A DNA stretch of 64,000 bases from Nocardioides flavus (ex Wang et al. 2016) (GTDB lineage: Bacteria > Actinomycetota > Actinomycetes > Propionibacteriales > Nocardioidaceae): assembly GCF_014653115.1 (NCBI RefSeq), contig NZ_BNAD01000001.1, positions 620,001-684,000 on the forward strand, in the 5' to 3' direction. Below the pieces are notes generated by a model. That model was given only the letters and a program-made list of their open reading frames with translations. It ran no database searches and was not told where the DNA came from. Shown in pieces: positions 53,272 through 61,623 of the stretch. How positions within the stretch are numbered: position 1 is the first letter of the stretch; each line of letters starts with the position of its first letter. The translations under genes and the position numbers were made by a program.

Positions 53272-55176
53272 ATGAACACCTTGCTGGTCGCCAACCGCGG
53301 CGAGATCGCCCTGCGGGTCATGCGTACGGCCCACCGCCTCGGCTGGACGTGCGTCGCGGTCTTCACCGACCTCGACGCCGACGCGCCGCACGTGCGTGCG
53401 GCGGACCGGGCGGTGCGGGTCTCGTCCTACCTCGACGTCGAGGAGGTCGTCGCCGCGGCGCAGGGGTCCGGCGCGGGCTTCGTGCACCCGGGCTACGGGT
53501 TCCTCTCCGAGCGGGCGCCCTTCGCCCGGGCCCTGGCCGGGGCCGGCATCACCCTCGTCGGTCCCAGCGCCGAGGTGATGGACGCGATGGGTCGCAAGGA
53601 CGCCGCCCGCGAGGTCGCGCTCGCGGCCGGTGTGCCGGTCGTCCCGTCGTACGCCCTCGACGACGACCCGGACTCCCTCGCCTACCCCGTGCTCGTCAAG
53701 GCCGCCGCCGGCGGTGGCGGCAAGGGCATGCGCGTCGTGCGCTCGGCCGCCGAGCTGCCCGACGCCCGCGCCGCGGCCGCGCGCGAGGCGGCGAGCTCCT
53801 TCGGTGACGACACCCTGCTGATCGAGAAGTACGTCGAGTCCGGGCGCCACATCGAGGTCCAGGTCGTCGGCGACACCCACGGCACGGTCCTGCACTTCTT
53901 CGAGCGCGACTGCTCGACCCAGCGCCGGCACCAGAAGGTGCTCGAGGAGGCGCCGGCCCCCACGATCAGCGAAGAGCAGCGGACAGCGATCACGTCGTCG
54001 GCCGTCGCTCTCGCCGCGCAGTGCGGCTACACCGGCGCCGGGACCGTCGAGTTCCTCCTCGACAACGCGACCGGCGAGTTCTACTTCCTCGAGATGAACA
54101 CCCGCCTGCAGGTCGAGCACCCGGTCACCGAGGAGGTCGTCCGCGTGGACGGCGGGCGGGTCGACCTCGTCGAGCTCCAGCTCCGTGTCGCCACCGGCGA
54201 GCCGCTCGGCATCGACCAGGACGACGTCACCCTCGAGGGGCACGCGATCGAGGCGCGCGTCTACGCCGAGGACTCGTTCAACGGGTTCCTCCCGCAGGCC
54301 GGTCGCACCTCGATCGTCCGGTGGGGCTCGGGAGAGGGGATCCGCGTCGACCACGCCCTCGAGCCCGAGCAGGAGGTCAGCACCTCCTACGACCCCATGC
54401 TCGGCAAGGTCATCGCGTGGGGCCGGGACCGCGACGCCGCCCGCCGCACCCTGGTCGCCGCCCTCGACGGGACCGCCATCCTCGGCATCACCACCAACAC
54501 CGGCTTCCTGCGGACGCTCGCCGCCTCCGACGAGTTCGGCGACGCCACCATCGACACCGCATGGCTCGACCGCCACGAGGTCCCGGTGCCGGACGCGGGG
54601 CTCGCCCGGGTCTTCGCCGCCTGGACCGAGGTCCTGCTCGACACCGCGGGCACCACCGGTCCGTGGCGGGCCGACGGCTGGCGAATGGGGGCCGACCCCG
54701 CCCCCGACGTGGTCCCCCTCGGCGACGAGCTGCTCGTGGTCGACCGGCACCGTGGCACCGTCACCCACGACGAGCGCAGCCACGACGTACGCCTGGTGTC
54801 GGCCGCCGACCACACCGTGCACCTGCTGGTCGACGGCATCGCGGAGCAGGCCGTGCTCAACGTGCAGCGTGACCGCGTGGACGTCGTGCACCGTGGCCAG
54901 CGCTGGGTGTGGGAGCGTCCCGACCCGTTCGGCGACCACGTCCACGCCGCCGGTGACGGCACCCTGCTCGCCCCGATGCCCGGCACCGTCCTCGCCGTGA
55001 ATGTCGCGGAGGGCCAGGCCGTGGCGGAGGGTGAGACGCTGGGCGTGATGGAGGCGATGAAGATGGAGCTCGCGCTCAGGGCTCCGTTCGCCGGCACAGT
55101 CACGAGCGTGGGTGCCGCGGCCGGGGACCAGGTCAAGCTCGGCGCGCTGCTGTTCGTCGTGGAGGAGGACGCATGA
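53272..55176 (+). CDS. Acyl-CoA carboxylase alpha subunit (biotin carboxylase + BCCP)
   Basis: 634 residues. Biotin carboxylase about 1-450: TLLVANRGEIALRVMRTAH, VHPGYGFLSERAPFARAL, the ATP-grasp loop KAAAGGGGKGMR, and FLEMNTRLQVEHPVTEEV. A linker region of about 120 residues follows, then the biotinyl domain with EAMK597MEL, where K597 carries biotin. It carboxylates biotin with bicarbonate and ATP for the beta subunit just upstream. Its stop overlaps the HMG-CoA lyase ATG (ATGA). An earlier in-frame start at 52753 overlaps the beta gene. Confidence 0.94.
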   Translation: MNTLLVANRGEIALRVMRTAHRLGWTCVAVFTDLDADAPHVRAADRAVRVSSYLDVEEVVAAAQGSGAGFVHPGYGFLSERAPFARALAGAGITLVGPSAEVMDAMGRKDAAREVALAAGVPVVPSYALDDDPDSLAYPVLVKAAAGGGGKGMRVVRSAAELPDARAAAAREAASSFGDDTLLIEKYVESGRHIEVQVVGDTHGTVLHFFERDCSTQRRHQKVLEEAPAPTISEEQRTAITSSAVALAAQCGYTGAGTVEFLLDNATGEFYFLEMNTRLQVEHPVTEEVVRVDGGRVDLVELQLRVATGEPLGIDQDDVTLEGHAIEARVYAEDSFNGFLPQAGRTSIVRWGSGEGIRVDHALEPEQEVSTSYDPMLGKVIAWGRDRDAARRTLVAALDGTAILGITTNTGFLRTLAASDEFGDATIDTAWLDRHEVPVPDAGLARVFAAWTEVLLDTAGTTGPWRADGWRMGADPAPDVVPLGDELLVVDRHRGTVTHDERSHDVRLVSAADHTVHLLVDGIAEQAVLNVQRDRVDVVHRGQRWVWERPDPFGDHVHAAGDGTLLAPMPGTVLAVNVAEGQAVAEGETLGVMEAMKMELALRAPFAGTVTSVGAAAGDQVKLGALLFVVEEDA

Positions 55177-56120
55177 ACGACCTGCCGATGACCGTCCGCG
55201 CCCACGGGCTCCCCGACCGCGTGACGATCTACGAGGTCGGTCCGCGCGACGGCCTGCAGAACGAGCAGGCCATCGTGCCGGTCGAGGTCAAGGCCGGGTT
55301 CGTACGCCGCCTTGTGGCCGCCGGACTGCCGATCGTCGAGGCGACCTCCTTCGTCCACCCGCGGTGGGTGCCGCAGCTGGCCGACGCGCACCTGCTGATG
55401 GCGGAGCTGGGCGAGGCCGGGCGGCACCTGCCCGTGCTGGTGCCCAACGAGCGCGGTCTCGACCGGGCCCTCGAGCTCGGCCTCGAGCACGTCGCGATCT
55501 TCGGCAGCGCCACCGAGACCTTCGCCGCCAAGAACCTGAACCGCACCTTCGACGAGCAGTTCGCGATGTTCGAGCCGACCGTCGAGCGTGCCCGGGAGGC
55601 GGGCATGGACGTCCGCGCCTACGTCTCGATGTGCTTCGGCGACCCGTGGGAGGGGGCGGTCCCGGTCGAGCAGGTCGTCACCGCCGGCACCCGGCTGCTC
55701 GACCTCGGCGCGAGCCAGCTCAGCCTCGGCGACACCATCGGCGTCGCGACCGCCGGGCACGTCAAGGCCCTCGTCGCCGCCTTCGCGGACGCCGGCGTGG
55801 GCACCGACCGGCTGGCGATGCACTTCCACGACACCTACGGCCAGGCCCTCGCCAACACGTTCGCCGCGCTCCAGACGGGCATCACGACCTTCGACGCCAG
55901 CGCCGGCGGGCTCGGGGGATGCCCCTACGCGAAGTCGGCCACCGGCAACCTCGCCACCGAGGACCTCGTCTGGATGCTGACCGGGCTGGGGATCGAGCAC
56001 GGTGTCGACCTCGACGCCGTCGTCGCGACCAGCACGTGGATGGCCGGGCAGCTCGGCCGGCCGAGCCCGAGTGCCGTCGTACGGGCACTGGGCGGGGGAC
56101 TGGCACAATCCCCCGCATGA
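55173..56120 (+). CDS. Hydroxymethylglutaryl-CoA lyase
   Basis: 315 residues, TIM-barrel lyase. VTIYEVGPRDGLQNEQAIVP gives the catalytic Arg/Asp; EATSFVHPRWVPQLADA, LNRTFDEQF and MHFHDTYGQALANTFAAL provide the metal and substrate residues, with the catalytic cysteine loop GGLGGCPYAKSATGNLATED. It splits HMG-CoA into acetyl-CoA and acetoacetate, the last step of leucine breakdown. The pathway's methylglutaconyl-CoA hydratase and isovaleryl-CoA dehydrogenase are not in this operon. Its stop overlaps the start of the first sulfotransferase-like gene (ATGA). Confidence 0.95.
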   Translation: MNDLPMTVRAHGLPDRVTIYEVGPRDGLQNEQAIVPVEVKAGFVRRLVAAGLPIVEATSFVHPRWVPQLADAHLLMAELGEAGRHLPVLVPNERGLDRALELGLEHVAIFGSATETFAAKNLNRTFDEQFAMFEPTVERAREAGMDVRAYVSMCFGDPWEGAVPVEQVVTAGTRLLDLGASQLSLGDTIGVATAGHVKALVAAFADAGVGTDRLAMHFHDTYGQALANTFAALQTGITTFDASAGGLGGCPYAKSATGNLATEDLVWMLTGLGIEHGVDLDAVVATSTWMAGQLGRPSPSAVVRALGGGLAQSPA

Positions 56121-57202
56121 GCCGCGTCGTCCACCTCCACATCGGCGCCCCGAAGACCGGGACGACCTACCTCCAGGACCGGCTGCTGCTCAATGCCGCG
56201 TCGCTGGCGCGGCACGGTGTCACCGTCCCGTCCCCGCGTGGCAGCCGCTCCGACATGTTCCACTTCCGCGCCGCGCTCGACCTGCTCGAGCAGGACTGGG
56301 GCGGCACGCCCGGCCACGCCAAGGGCGCCTGGGACGCGATGGTCAAGCGGGTCGACCGCGCGGACGGCAACGTGATCATCAGCCACGAGATCCTCGCCGG
56401 CGCGAAGCCCGACAAGATCGCCAAGGCGATGAACGACCTCGCCGGCAACGAGGTCCACGTCATCTACTCCGCGCGCGACCTCGGCCGCCAGCTGCCCGCC
56501 GCGTGGCAGGAGTCGATCAAGCAGGGACGCAAGTGGCCGTTCACGCGATTCCTGACCAAGGTCGAGCGCGGGCAGACGTGGATGTTCAACGCCATGGACC
56601 TGCCCTCGGTGCTGGCCCGGTGGGGCGCCAAGCTTCCCCCGGAGCGCGTGCACGTCGTCACCGTCCCGCACGACCGGGGCCCCAACGGCGACGAGCTGTG
56701 GCTGCGGTTCTGCCGGGCGTTCAGCCTCGACCCGGCGTGGGCACCGCTCGACTCCGAGCGCGACAACCGCTCGCTGGGCATCGCCGAGACCTCCCTGCTG
56801 CGCAAGCTCAACCGTCGCCTCGAGCTCGGCGTCTGGCGCGAGCCGGCCTACGACAACCTGATCCGCGAGGTGCTCGCGCAGGAGGTGCTCGTCTCCCGCA
56901 AGGCCGTGCCCGTACGGCTCCCTCCCGACCGCTACGACTTTGCAGAGCAGCAGGCCGACCTGTGGATCGAGTGGATCAAGGGCAGCGGCGTCGACGTGAT
57001 CGGCGACGTCGAGGACCTGCGCCCGCGCCGGCCCGCCGAGGGTGAGGTGTGGAAGAACCCCGACCGGGTGCGCGCCAAGCTGGAGCTGGGCGCGGCGCTC
57101 GACGCGCTGACCGTGATGACGCAGGAGGCCGCCAACCGTGCCTCCGCCGACACGGTGGGCGGCCGGATCCGCGAGGCCGCCCGTCGGCTGCGCGACCGTT
57201 GA
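56117..57202 (+). CDS. Sulfotransferase-like P-loop protein A
   Basis: 361 residues. The N-terminal 5'-phosphosulfate-binding-type loop is HIGAPKTGTTYLQDRLLLN (about 8-26). A second conserved stretch, VIYSARDLGRQLPAAWQESI, fits the 3'-phosphate-binding region of sulfotransferases. The C-terminal 100 residues are charged and helical. It may transfer a sulfuryl group from PAPS to an unknown acceptor. ATG start in the HMG-CoA lyase stop (ATGA). It is a paralogue of the protein at 58320-59513 and of the middle protein. Confidence 0.8.
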   Translation: MSRVVHLHIGAPKTGTTYLQDRLLLNAASLARHGVTVPSPRGSRSDMFHFRAALDLLEQDWGGTPGHAKGAWDAMVKRVDRADGNVIISHEILAGAKPDKIAKAMNDLAGNEVHVIYSARDLGRQLPAAWQESIKQGRKWPFTRFLTKVERGQTWMFNAMDLPSVLARWGAKLPPERVHVVTVPHDRGPNGDELWLRFCRAFSLDPAWAPLDSERDNRSLGIAETSLLRKLNRRLELGVWREPAYDNLIREVLAQEVLVSRKAVPVRLPPDRYDFAEQQADLWIEWIKGSGVDVIGDVEDLRPRRPAEGEVWKNPDRVRAKLELGAALDALTVMTQEAANRASADTVGGRIREAARRLRDR

Positions 57203-58323
57203 CCACGTCCGGGGCCGGTCGGGTCCACGGCTGGGTCGCCCACCTCCGCGCCGGGGGGACCACGCCGTGGCGGGCCTGGACCGGCGACGCCGAGCCGGTG
57301 ACGCGCACGGTCCCCGGCGCCCAGCAGCTCGAGCTGCTGCGCCGGATCAACTCGGCGGCCGACATCCCCGTCCCGACGGCGCTCGCCGACCGCGTGCTGG
57401 CGGCCCCGGCCGCGGGCCGCGGCAAGGCCGACCTCCCGCTCGTCGGCGGCCCCGCCTCGTCCTTCGGGCCGCGACCCGTCGACCCCTCGCTGGTCGGTCC
57501 CCACGAGCTCCTGCGGGTGGCGAGCGTCCTGCTCGCCGACGACCTCGTCGAGCTCGGTCCCGACCCCGTCCGCGCCACGTGGGCACGACCGTGGCGGCGC
57601 CGGTACCGCCTGGTCGGCGACCCGGTGGTGACCGTCGCGGCGCGGGAGCACCTGCGGGGTCGCGGCCGTCCCGAGGGCGGGCCGCGGCCCTTCGTCGTCG
57701 CGGTCGGCGCGCCGCTCGACGTGCTCCTCGCCCACACCTGGACGCAGCGCTGCTTCGAGAACGGCAGCAAGCCGTGGGGTGACTGGCTGCGCTACTGGCG
57801 CGAGCGCGACCAGCTCCCCGCGCGCGTCGACCTCCTCGACTCCGTACGCCGCTGGGACGCCCGCAGTCCCCTCGTGCGCGTCGTCACCGACCTCGACCGG
57901 CTGCCGCGCCAGGTCGGCGTACGACACCTGCCCGAGGTGCGCGTCCCCGGCGCCGACCAGGCCGAGCTGGCGCGCCGCGTCGCCGCCGTCGTCGGGCTCC
58001 GGGTGCCGGCGGCCGAGCGCCCGGCCCTCATGCGGACGCTCCAGCGGCGCATCCCCGACACCGGTGTCGCCCCCGTCGCCGTGCCCCCCGCCGAGCACGC
58101 CTGGGTCGCGGCCTCCGCGGCCCGGCTGACCCGGCACCTGTCGCGTGCTGGCTACCCTGTCGTCGGAGACCTCGCCGACCTCGCACCTCACGCCGCGCCG
58201 GCCGCGGCCACGGGACCCGACGACCAGCAGGTGCTGGACCTCGCGATCGCGATGGTCGTCGACCCGGCATGGCGCACGAGGCGTACGGCGGGTCACACGA
58301 CGGAAGGGCAGGTGGAGCGGTGA
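57199..58323 (+). CDS. Sulfotransferase-like paralogue without P-loop, unknown function
   Basis: 374 residues from a TTG at 57199 that overlaps the preceding stop (TTGA). The N-terminus (HGWVAHLRAGGTTPWRAW, PGAQQLELLRRINSA) does not hold the PKTGT loop. From about residue 165 it parallels its neighbours: VGAPLDVLLAHTWTQRCFEN against VRDLVRQVPAEWQENVKH, and WVAASAARLTRHLSRAGYPV against WARRLSREWIDVLAERGYDV. Hence it is probably a catalytically inactive or reshaped member of the same family. Stop overlaps the next start (GTGA). Confidence 0.7.
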   Translation: MTTSGAGRVHGWVAHLRAGGTTPWRAWTGDAEPVTRTVPGAQQLELLRRINSAADIPVPTALADRVLAAPAAGRGKADLPLVGGPASSFGPRPVDPSLVGPHELLRVASVLLADDLVELGPDPVRATWARPWRRRYRLVGDPVVTVAAREHLRGRGRPEGGPRPFVVAVGAPLDVLLAHTWTQRCFENGSKPWGDWLRYWRERDQLPARVDLLDSVRRWDARSPLVRVVTDLDRLPRQVGVRHLPEVRVPGADQAELARRVAAVVGLRVPAAERPALMRTLQRRIPDTGVAPVAVPPAEHAWVAASAARLTRHLSRAGYPVVGDLADLAPHAAPAAATGPDDQQVLDLAIAMVVDPAWRTRRTAGHTTEGQVER

Positions 58324-59513
58324 GCAGGCGGGTGCTGCTGCACGTGGGCTGCCCGAAGACCGGCACGTCCTACCTGCAGGACGTCCTGCTGCGCAACCAG
58401 TCGGTGCTGCGCGAGCACGGCATCCTCTACCCCGCGGAGCGCTTCGACGAGCACTTCCTGGCCGCCCTCGACCTGATGACGCTGCCGTGGGGTGGCATCG
58501 AGACCGAGGCCGTCGGGGTGTGGGACTCGCTCGCCGCGCAGGTGCGGGAGTGGCACGGCACGTCGATCATCAGCCACGAGATCTTCGCGCGCGCCACGCC
58601 CACCCAGGTCGAGCGCGCGCTCGCCTCGCTGGGCGACGCCGAGGTCCACCTCGTGCTGTCGGTGCGTGACCTGGTGCGGCAGGTGCCTGCGGAGTGGCAG
58701 GAGAACGTCAAGCACCGCAGCCACATCACCTACGAGCGATTCCTGCGCACCATCCGCGACCCGGAGCGCGACTCCCGCATCGGGTCGTGGTTCTGGGCGG
58801 TCCAGGAGATCCCCGACATCCTCGAGCGCTGGGGCTCCTCGCTCCCGCCCGAGCACGTGCACCTCGTGACGGTGCCGCCGCCGGGGTCCGACCGGGGCGA
58901 GCTGTGGCGCCGGTTCTCCCGGACCTTCGGGCTCGACGACCTGCCGCTCGACCTGACGGCCGAGCGGGAGAACCCGTCGCTCGGCGTGCCGGAGACCGCG
59001 CTGCTGCGCACCGTCAACGAGCGCGTCACCTCGATCATCGCGCCGCCGGACTACCGCCCGCTGGTGCGCGAGACCCTGGCCCACCAGACCCTCTCGCGCG
59101 GGGTGGCCTCGGCCCGACTCGGGCTCCCGCCCGACGACCATGCCTGGGCGCGCCGGCTCTCGCGGGAGTGGATCGACGTCCTCGCCGAGCGCGGCTACGA
59201 CGTGGCGGGGTCCCTCGACGACCTGCTCGGCCCCGACGCCGGCACCTTCATCGACCCGGACGCGGTCGGCGCCGACGAGCTCCTGCCACCCGCGCTCGAC
59301 GCGATCAGTGCCCTGCTGGTCGAGGCGGCGCGGCTGCGCGCCGTGGAGGAACGGCTCCACGAGGAGCTCCGGGAGGCGCGCGAGGAGCGCGACCGCGCCC
59401 GCCGCACCACGACGTACCGCGTCAAGCGCAAGGTCGTCACCACGCTCGAGGGCAGCCCTGCCGGCAGGGGCACACTCGATGCCTACCGCCGGCTCCGCGG
59501 CCGCAAGGCCTGA
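58320..59513 (+). CDS. Sulfotransferase-like P-loop protein B
   Basis: 397 residues from a GTG overlapping the preceding stop. P-loop GCPKTGTSYLQDVLLRNQ near the N-terminus. VLSVRDLVRQVPAEWQENVK is the counterpart of the 3'-phosphate region. After the catalytic part (~320) it ends in a coiled coil (LRAVEERLHEELREAREERD, ~340-365) and a basic tail (RVKRKVVTTLEGSPAGRGTL). The coiled coil suggests that it works in an assembly, perhaps with the other two proteins. A 28-bp perfect palindrome follows the gene. Confidence 0.8.
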   Translation: MSRRVLLHVGCPKTGTSYLQDVLLRNQSVLREHGILYPAERFDEHFLAALDLMTLPWGGIETEAVGVWDSLAAQVREWHGTSIISHEIFARATPTQVERALASLGDAEVHLVLSVRDLVRQVPAEWQENVKHRSHITYERFLRTIRDPERDSRIGSWFWAVQEIPDILERWGSSLPPEHVHLVTVPPPGSDRGELWRRFSRTFGLDDLPLDLTAERENPSLGVPETALLRTVNERVTSIIAPPDYRPLVRETLAHQTLSRGVASARLGLPPDDHAWARRLSREWIDVLAERGYDVAGSLDDLLGPDAGTFIDPDAVGADELLPPALDAISALLVEAARLRAVEERLHEELREAREERDRARRTTTYRVKRKVVTTLEGSPAGRGTLDAYRRLRGRKA

Positions 59514-59538
59514 CCGGGGCCGGCGCCGCCCCTGACCG

Positions 59539-59566
59539 CAGAGTCCCCGCTCGAGCGGGGACTCTG
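59539..59566. terminator. 28-bp perfect palindrome after the sulfotransferase-like operon
   Basis: CAGAGTCCCCGCTC / GAGCGGGGACTCTG with no spacer, centred on CTCGAG. It lies 26 bp after the last sulfotransferase-like stop, so it is the likely terminator of the operon that begins at 51.7 kb. Confidence 0.8.
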
Positions 59567-59569
59567 ACT

Positions 59570-59597
59570 CCTGGAGGCCGTTGCAACCCCCTCCAGG
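59570..59597. terminator. Second hairpin after the sulfotransferase-like operon
   Basis: CCTGGAGG (59570-59577) and CCTCCAGG (59590-59597) around CCGTTGCAACCC. A further CCCCTCCAGG follows at 59610-59619. The CCGTTGCAAC loop also occurs in the 81-bp repeats at 26.5 kb. Confidence 0.5.
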
Positions 59598-59735
59598 TGT
59601 CGGAACACCCCTCCAGGTCGGCGGTCTGGCCTCAGCCACGGGACCTTGGACCCTGACCAGATCCGGCCCCCGTCACTACCGTGGAGTCGAGGGCACCTGC
59701 CCGGGAGCCGAGCGGGCCCTCGGGAGGTGAGGTCG

Positions 59736-60092
59736 ATGATGACGGCGCCGTCGCACGCACACCGGGGAAGCAGCCACTGGGCGCCCGAGTCCCGGTCGGG
59801 CCGGTGGGCGGTCTCCCTGGCGGGGTTGGCCCTCGCCGGCACCGTCTCACTGGCGATCGCGTTCGCCGCCGGGCTGGAGCCCGGTGACACCTTCTCGGAC
59901 AACCGGCTCGTCACGGGGACGGGCGCGGTGATCCTCGCCAGCGCCATCGCGTCGGTCGTCGCGGGCGGGGTCGCGAGGACCCGTCACGACGACCACGGTC
60001 GGTCGGTCGTCGCCGCCACTGTGGTGGGCGTGCTCCTGACCCTCTCGACGCTGCAGCAGGTCGCCGAGGGCCTGGGCTGGATGACCGGCTAG
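59736..60092 (+). CDS. Small membrane protein, unknown function
   Basis: 118 residues from an ATG with GGGAGGTGAGG upstream. Three hydrophobic segments: about 26-46 (WAVSLAGLALAGTVSLAIAFA), 58-80 (TGTGAVILASAIASVVAGGV) and 92-110 (VVAATVVGVLLTLSTLQQVA). No known motif. Probably in one transcript with the lipoprotein gene 32 bp downstream, but a separate promoter is possible. Confidence 0.65.
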   Translation: MMTAPSHAHRGSSHWAPESRSGRWAVSLAGLALAGTVSLAIAFAAGLEPGDTFSDNRLVTGTGAVILASAIASVVAGGVARTRHDDHGRSVVAATVVGVLLTLSTLQQVAEGLGWMTG

Positions 60093-60124
60093 CGGCCCAC
60101 GGGTCGACCGCGGAGAGAGGAGTC

Positions 60125-60892
60125 ATGATGAGGCGCATCCGTTCCGCCCTCGCCCTCACCGGGGCGATCGTCCTGCTGGCGGGGTGTGGGGGAGACGGCT
60201 CCGGCACGGACCCGACCCCGCCGCCCGACCAGCCGTCGTCCACGGTGCAGGCCGCCGTCCCGACGCCCGAGCAGCTGGCCGCCGTCCTGGTGACGACGGA
60301 CGACTACGACGGCACCTGGACCGTCAACGTCCCTCCGGACGAGCAGGCCGCGACCAGCGGCGTGGTGACCGAGGCCCAGCAGGCGATGCTCCCGAGGATC
60401 GAGTTCTGCGAGGCGGCCGGCGAGGAGTCCCGGGCCGCGGCCGACGCGCTGCGCTGGCAGGCCTTCCGGCAGCTCGACCAGTCCGAGGAGGACCCCATCG
60501 ACATGCGCGCCGGTGACCGGCGAGGACACCTGGTCTTCGTCCAGGAGTTCCTGATGGCCGCGGAGCCGGGCGCGGTCGCGACGACCTTCGAGGCGCTGCG
60601 CGAGGGCATGCGTGCCTGCGAGGGCGACTTCCCCGCCAGCGAGGAGGGGCCCGGCACGGTCGAGCCGATCACCGTCTCGGACGTCGGCGACGACCGCTAC
60701 GCGGAGCTGACGACCATGGAGGAGGCGGGCGGCGGGGCGTACTGGCTGCTGAACAACGTGCTCGTGCGCAAGGGCCCGGTCCTGATGTCCTTGCAGGTGG
60801 TCGACATCGTGATGGGGAAGGGAGTGCGGCCGGTCGTCACCACCGAGGACGTCGACACGTTCCTCGCCACCGCGGTGGACAAGCTGCCTTAG
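60125..60892 (+). CDS. Secreted lipoprotein, unknown function
   Basis: 255 residues (or one fewer if the second Met is used). Type II signal peptide with lipobox LLAG-C21, then a short Pro/Thr linker. The mature domain (about 50-255; VPTPEQLAAVLVTTDDYDGT, FVQEFLMAAEPGAVATTFEA, CEGDFPASEEG) resembles a recurring family of actinobacterial sensor-like lipoproteins, without assigned role. Two cysteines in the mature part may pair. Confidence 0.75.
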   Translation: MMRRIRSALALTGAIVLLAGCGGDGSGTDPTPPPDQPSSTVQAAVPTPEQLAAVLVTTDDYDGTWTVNVPPDEQAATSGVVTEAQQAMLPRIEFCEAAGEESRAAADALRWQAFRQLDQSEEDPIDMRAGDRRGHLVFVQEFLMAAEPGAVATTFEALREGMRACEGDFPASEEGPGTVEPITVSDVGDDRYAELTTMEEAGGGAYWLLNNVLVRKGPVLMSLQVVDIVMGKGVRPVVTTEDVDTFLATAVDKLP

Positions 60893-60910
60893 TGCGGGAC
60901 CGGCCCGCGG

Positions 60911-61588
60911 TCAGCGCGGACGCGGTAGCAGCTCGCGGTCGGCGTACCGTCCGACCTTCCACGTCGCGAAGCCGTCGGCGCCCATGCCGACGACACCGCC
61001 GATGACCGGCACGCGCCGACCGACGGTGGTCGCGAGCCGCTTGCCCACGACCCGGGTGAAGATGTCGGACGCGACCACGGCGGAGATCGCGCCGTCGATC
61101 GACGGGTCGTGCACCGGGGCGGTCGCCAGCGCCATCGGGGTGGCGGGCAGCTTCTTCTTCTTCACCATCTCCGTGACGCTCTCCTCGCCGAGCAGCAGCG
61201 CGAGGACCGCGTTGCGCACGCGCGGGTCGGTGAGGTCGTGGCCGCGCAGGTGGGCGATGCCGGCGACCATGCGGCACTGGATCACGGCCAGCCCGGTGAC
61301 GTTGGCCGGGATCGCGACGGCCATCGTCACCAGGCCGCCGACGTTGGTGGCGAAGCCCTGCGCGCCGGCGATGCGCACGTTGTTCTCGATGACCTCGTGG
61401 ATCGCGCGCTCGACGTTGCCGCGCTGCTCGCGCAGCTGCTTGTCGGCCGCCTCGGCGGCGGGTGCCAGCGGGCCGATGCCGTCGATGGCACGGTTGAGCG
61501 CCTCGCGGACGAAGCCGGTGCTGAGGCCGGGGGTGAGCTCGTGGATCCGGGGGGCGAGCTGGCGCGCGACGGTCTGCTTCAGGCCCAT
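60911..61588 (-). CDS. EcsC family protein
   Basis: 225 residues from an ATG at 61588. EcsC-type conserved features are ALNRAIDGIGPLAPAAEAAD, the hydrophobic glycine-rich GFATNVGGLVTMAVAIPANV with DNVTGLAVIQCRM-type continuation, and a C-terminal VGRRVPVIGGVVGMGADGFA segment near the membrane interface. The family is named after a Bacillus secretion-associated protein; function unknown. Convergent with the lipoprotein gene. Confidence 0.8.
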   Translation of the reverse strand: MGLKQTVARQLAPRIHELTPGLSTGFVREALNRAIDGIGPLAPAAEAADKQLREQRGNVERAIHEVIENNVRIAGAQGFATNVGGLVTMAVAIPANVTGLAVIQCRMVAGIAHLRGHDLTDPRVRNAVLALLLGEESVTEMVKKKKLPATPMALATAPVHDPSIDGAISAVVASDIFTRVVGKRLATTVGRRVPVIGGVVGMGADGFATWKVGRYADRELLPRPR

Positions 61589-61623
61589 GGGGTGATCGTA
61601 CGGCGGCGCGCCAGCGCGGTGCC

